A stretch of 43,922 nucleotides of DNA, taken from the NCBI GenBank assembly GCA_002372015.1, contig DFIA01000034.1, positions 1 through 43,922 on the forward strand. The letters run 5' to 3'. The notes under the pieces are model-generated. The model was not told where the DNA came from, made no database searches, and saw only the letters and a program-made list of their open reading frames with translations. The DNA comes from Bacteroidales bacterium UBA3709. GTDB lineage: Bacteria; Bacteroidota; Bacteroidia; Bacteroidales; UBA932. Numbering within the stretch: the stretch's first letter is position 1; each line of letters starts with the position of its first letter. Shown here piece by piece: positions 41,496 through 43,922 of this stretch. Both the position numbers and the translations under genes were made by a program.

Positions 41496-43625
41496 TTATA
41501 TAGGATCTACATCTATTACTGTTTGAACCGGCAGCTTCATTACTTCGATAATTCTTCTTATAGCATCTTTATTGGCCTGCAAATTCTTGTCTTTTGCCAG
41601 TTTGATGCTACAGCACAGCTGGTACTCGTCTCTGATTTTTTCCATTCGAGGAACAAACGGGCCGCTGATTTCAATAGCCGAGAAAGCTCGTGAGTTTTTT
41701 AGCACTCGTGCAAATGAATTTGCTGTATCTTCTAATTTTTTGTGGTTTTTATGCTTTAAAAATATGTTTACCAATCTTACAAATGGGGGGAAGCTGTATA
41801 TGCTTCTTTCTGCCATCATATTTCCAATAGTAATATCTTCCGAAGCTGCGGGGCCTTTTATGCCTGTTTCATATTCCCAACTCAGGCGCTCAGACATTTC
41901 TATAATTTCCTTAATTACAGGATGATTTTTCTGGTTGGTTTGAATAACCAGATGGCCTTTCATATTCCTTCTGCCGCTTCTGCCCATTAGTTGAATAAAT
42001 AGTTGCATGGCCTTTTCGTCTGCCCTGAAATCTTGTTGTGATAGTATAGTATCTGCTTGTATCACAGCCACAAGAGCAAGGTTCTCAAAGTCGAACCCCT
42101 TGCTTGTCATTTGAGTACCCACAAGAATATCTGTTTTTCCGCTCTCAAAATCCGACAGAACCCGCTCAGCCTCTTTCTTGCTTTTTGTAATATCTGCATC
42201 GTAGCGTGCTATAGTGGCAGTTGGGAATAGTTCTCGAAGCTCTTCTTCAATCTTTTCGGTGCCGGCTCCTCTGAGTTCCAGACTCTGTCCGTTACAGGCA
42301 GGGCAGACAGGCTTGTATGGTGTCTTGTACTCACACCAATGGCATTGCAGCGAGTTATCAAAGCGGTGGTAGCTCAAGGGAACATTGCAGTGTGGACATC
42401 TTAGAGGTTCTCCACAGTTAGCGCATTGAACAACAGGAGCATACGACCTTATGTTGCGGAAAATCAGCACTTGTTTTTTGTCTTCAATAGTTTTTTCGAT
42501 GAGGTTTATCAGCTGTTGAGAGAAACTTCCCTTCATTTGTTTTGTTTTACGGGTCCAGATGGTATCTATTACCGTAATATCCGGTGGTGCAGACTGGTAG
42601 TATTTTTCTGCTAAGGCAACCCTTTCAAATTTTTTTGTATAGCAGTTAAAAAGACTCTCAAAAGAAGGGGTTGCGCTTCCCATAAGCACTTTTGCCGAAT
42701 GTTTTTGGGCAAGCAGGGTGGCAGCATCTCTGCCATTGTATCTTGGTGCCGGTTCTTCTTGTTTGTAGCTGGGGTCGTGCTCTTCGTCTATGATTACTAA
42801 TCCTAAATTATCCATTGGAAGAAAAACGGCAGATCTTGTTCCTAAAACTAATACCGGCTTTCTTGTTTCTCCTGTAGGATTGTTATAGGTGAGGATGTCT
42901 CGTATAAGTTTTTTACTTGCTTGAGTAACAGAAGAATGGAAACAGAGCAGTTTTTCTCCATAGTGTTGCTTGAGCCTTTTTTGCAAATGATTTCCCATTG
43001 CAATTTCCGGTACAAGATAGAGCACATCCTTGCCAAAAGACAGGTACTTGTCTATTAGCTTTATATAGATTTCGGTTTTGCCGCTGCCAGTAACTCCTTC
43101 TAACAGAACGGTCTTATTTTGTATTTTTTCTGTAATTTGCTTTAAGGCAAGTATTTGAGCTTCTGAGAGCTGAATCTCATCTTTGGCAGAACTACCAAGT
43201 TTTGGCTGACAAGCTAAAGCTTCGGCCTCTGCTATTGCCCTAACAACATCTTCTGCTTTTTTATGAGACGAAACTTCTTGTTGTCTGACAGATAAAATGG
43301 GATATGCTGCTTTGAAAACTTCTCCAACAGTACACATATAGTACCTTGCAATAGTATCCCAAAACTCTATTTCTGATAAACCTACCGGCTTGCGGCTTAG
43401 AACGGCTGAGAGGGGTTTTATTTCGAGTTTTTTGCTTTTATCGGGGAGCTTGTTCCAATAGGTACACCGGCGTACCACCCCTTGTACAACCCTGTTCCCG
43501 AATTTTATCTCAACCCAATCTCCGGAAGCTACATGTTTTAATGCTTCCGTAACTCCATAGAAAATTTCCTCATCAAATTTGATGGGGAGTATTACGGATG
43601 CGTAGCAAACAAATTGTACTTCCAT
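41496..43625 (-). CDS. priA: Primosomal protein N' (PriA helicase)
   Basis: 709 residues, a little shorter than the E. coli enzyme. N-terminal 3'BD-like domain (to about 105), helicase P-loop EGVTGSGKTE near 177, DEEHDPSYKQ (DEAH box) near 277, zinc-binding cysteines of the CANCGEPLRCPHCNVPLSYH and CHWCEYKTPYKPVCPAC clusters, and helicase motif VI (QLMGRSGR). It restarts collapsed replication forks. The start codon at 43625 is 48 bases from the divergent tRNA-Phe, and the two promoters overlap. Confidence 0.95.
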   Translation of the reverse strand: MEVQFVCYASVILPIKFDEEIFYGVTEALKHVASGDWVEIKFGNRVVQGVVRRCTYWNKLPDKSKKLEIKPLSAVLSRKPVGLSEIEFWDTIARYYMCTVGEVFKAAYPILSVRQQEVSSHKKAEDVVRAIAEAEALACQPKLGSSAKDEIQLSEAQILALKQITEKIQNKTVLLEGVTGSGKTEIYIKLIDKYLSFGKDVLYLVPEIAMGNHLQKRLKQHYGEKLLCFHSSVTQASKKLIRDILTYNNPTGETRKPVLVLGTRSAVFLPMDNLGLVIIDEEHDPSYKQEEPAPRYNGRDAATLLAQKHSAKVLMGSATPSFESLFNCYTKKFERVALAEKYYQSAPPDITVIDTIWTRKTKQMKGSFSQQLINLIEKTIEDKKQVLIFRNIRSYAPVVQCANCGEPLRCPHCNVPLSYHRFDNSLQCHWCEYKTPYKPVCPACNGQSLELRGAGTEKIEEELRELFPTATIARYDADITKSKKEAERVLSDFESGKTDILVGTQMTSKGFDFENLALVAVIQADTILSQQDFRADEKAMQLFIQLMGRSGRRNMKGHLVIQTNQKNHPVIKEIIEMSERLSWEYETGIKGPAASEDITIGNMMAERSIYSFPPFVRLVNIFLKHKNHKKLEDTANSFARVLKNSRAFSAIEISGPFVPRMEKIRDEYQLCCSIKLAKDKNLQANKDAIRRIIEVMKLPVQTVIDVDPI

Positions 43626-43626
43626 A

Positions 43627-43657
43627 CTTGCAAAATTAAAAATATTCTATATATTTG
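43627..43657 (+). promoter_or_regulatory. Promoter of tRNA-Phe
   Basis: CTTG (43627-43630), exactly 19 bases, then TATATTTG (43650-43657). Transcription starts near 43663, ten bases before the tRNA. It overlaps the region that must also hold the priA promoter on the other strand. Confidence 0.6.
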
Positions 43658-43672
43658 CACTCCCAAACGGAT

Positions 43673-43745
43673 GGTGTCATAGCTCAGTTGGTAGAGCAAA
43701 GGACTGAAAATCCTTGTGTCGACAGTTCGATTCTTCCCAGCACCA
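43673..43745 (+). tRNA. tRNA-Phe (anticodon GAA), 3' half with pairing defects
   Basis: 73 bases without encoded CCA. D-arm GCTC-AGTTGGTA-GAGC and anticodon arm AAGGA-CTGAAAA-TCCTT are perfect, with anticodon GAA. The T-loop TTCGATT is standard, but the T-stem GACAG does not pair with CTTCC at two positions (51-63 and 50-64), and the acceptor stem GGTGTCA meets CAGCACC with mismatches at 7-66 and 6-67. A normal partner would be about CTGTC and TGGCACC. The first five acceptor pairs hold (one T-G). So the 5' two thirds look functional and the 3' end looks exchanged or damaged. It is followed directly by a terminator. Confidence 0.8.
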
Positions 43746-43749
43746 CAGG

Positions 43750-43782
43750 AACCCGCTCAGACAGAGTGGGTTTTATTTTTTG
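43750..43782 (+). terminator. Intrinsic terminator after tRNA-Phe
   Basis: AACCCGCTC (43750-43758) pairs with GAGTGGGTT (43764-43772), nine pairs with one G-T, loop AGACA, followed by TTATTTTTTG. Confidence 0.75.
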
Positions 43783-43922
43783 TTCACACTTTTGTTCACA
43801 CTTTTTCGGAAATTAAACTCCATTTTAATGCCCTCTAATGCCCTTTTTCGATTCCCCACCGGGACGAAAAAAATAGAGATTTTCGCGTCAGAAAAAAGTG
43901 GGACGGAAAGTGGGACGGAGCA
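43781..43922. repeat. Clustered direct repeats after tRNA-Phe (possible integration-site flank)
   Basis: Three different direct repeats occur in 142 bases: TGTTCACACTTT twice in tandem (about 43781-43804), TAATGCCCT twice (about 43827-43843), and GTGGGACGGA twice (about 43899-43920), with a partial GGGACGA at 43861. No coding frame is visible. Paired short repeats next to a tRNA 3' end resemble arm sites of an integrase attachment region; this is inference. The window ends here. Confidence 0.4.

Overview
The window is about 43.9 kb of a Bacteroidales (phylum Bacteroidota) chromosome. Evidence for this: promoters with the Bacteroidota -7 element TAnnTTTG paired with TTTG or TTG about 19-21 bases upstream, very few Shine-Dalgarno sequences, a 63-residue S21, the ParA-ParB-DUF5683-MltD gene cluster, a two-subunit methylmalonyl-CoA mutase, a Group B-like [FeFe] hydrogenase, and large fimbrillin-type lipoproteins. 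I cannot place it to genus. Nearly all of it is ordinary core genome, with one eroding accessory patch and a possible integration site at the right edge.

Layout. 1-3932 (minus): a tripartite efflux operon (TolC-like, HlyD-like, two ABC-2 permeases, the last cut by the window edge). 4072-6605 (minus): a PlsC-family acyltransferase and topoisomerase IV subunit B. 6606-7189: a non-coding stretch with a promoter, a foldable segment and a run of nine G. 7190-10336 (plus): a large fimbrillin-like lipoprotein. 10370-12251 (minus): the hydrogenase and a DUF486 membrane protein. 12271-16336 (minus): the methylmalonyl-CoA mutase pair with a clear terminator. 16337-17110: non-coding, ending in a nested minisatellite that runs exactly to the start codon of a beta-helix lipoprotein (17111-19312). 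19344-20896 (plus): rpsU, which has an unusually perfect Shine-Dalgarno sequence, then a tyrosine recombinase with an internal repeat insertion. 21015-24269: thioredoxin-like protein, small lipoproteins and several broken genes. 24399-25919 (minus): a Wzx-type flippase. 26062-26355 (plus): hpf. 26367-28191 (minus): lplA and a PAP2 phosphatase. 28294-30465 (minus): hpt-adk-obg, divergent from purE. 31176-32969 (plus): a helix-hairpin-helix/outer-membrane protein. 32964-35887 (minus): a NapH/NapG-like iron-sulfur membrane protein followed by a twin-arginine aldo/keto reductase with ferredoxin motifs. 36131-40417 (minus): parA-parB-DUF5683-mltD. 40522-41466 (plus): a diacylglycerol kinase family protein. 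41496-43625 (minus): priA. 43673-43745 (plus): a tRNA-Phe whose 3' half does not pair properly, followed by clustered direct repeats.

How the genes work together. The mutase interconverts succinyl-CoA and methylmalonyl-CoA for propionate fermentation, and the hydrogenase can dispose of reduced ferredoxin, so a fermentative anaerobe is likely. ParAB, topoisomerase IV, PriA and the Xer recombinase serve chromosome maintenance. S21 and HPF act on the ribosome. The flippase, acyltransferase, PAP2 phosphatase, lytic transglycosylase and lipoproteins build the envelope. The most unusual candidates are the promoter-proximal nested minisatellite at 16786-17110, the putative extracytoplasmic iron-sulfur aldo/keto reductase module, the eroding island between xer and hpf, and the damaged tRNA-Phe at the right edge.
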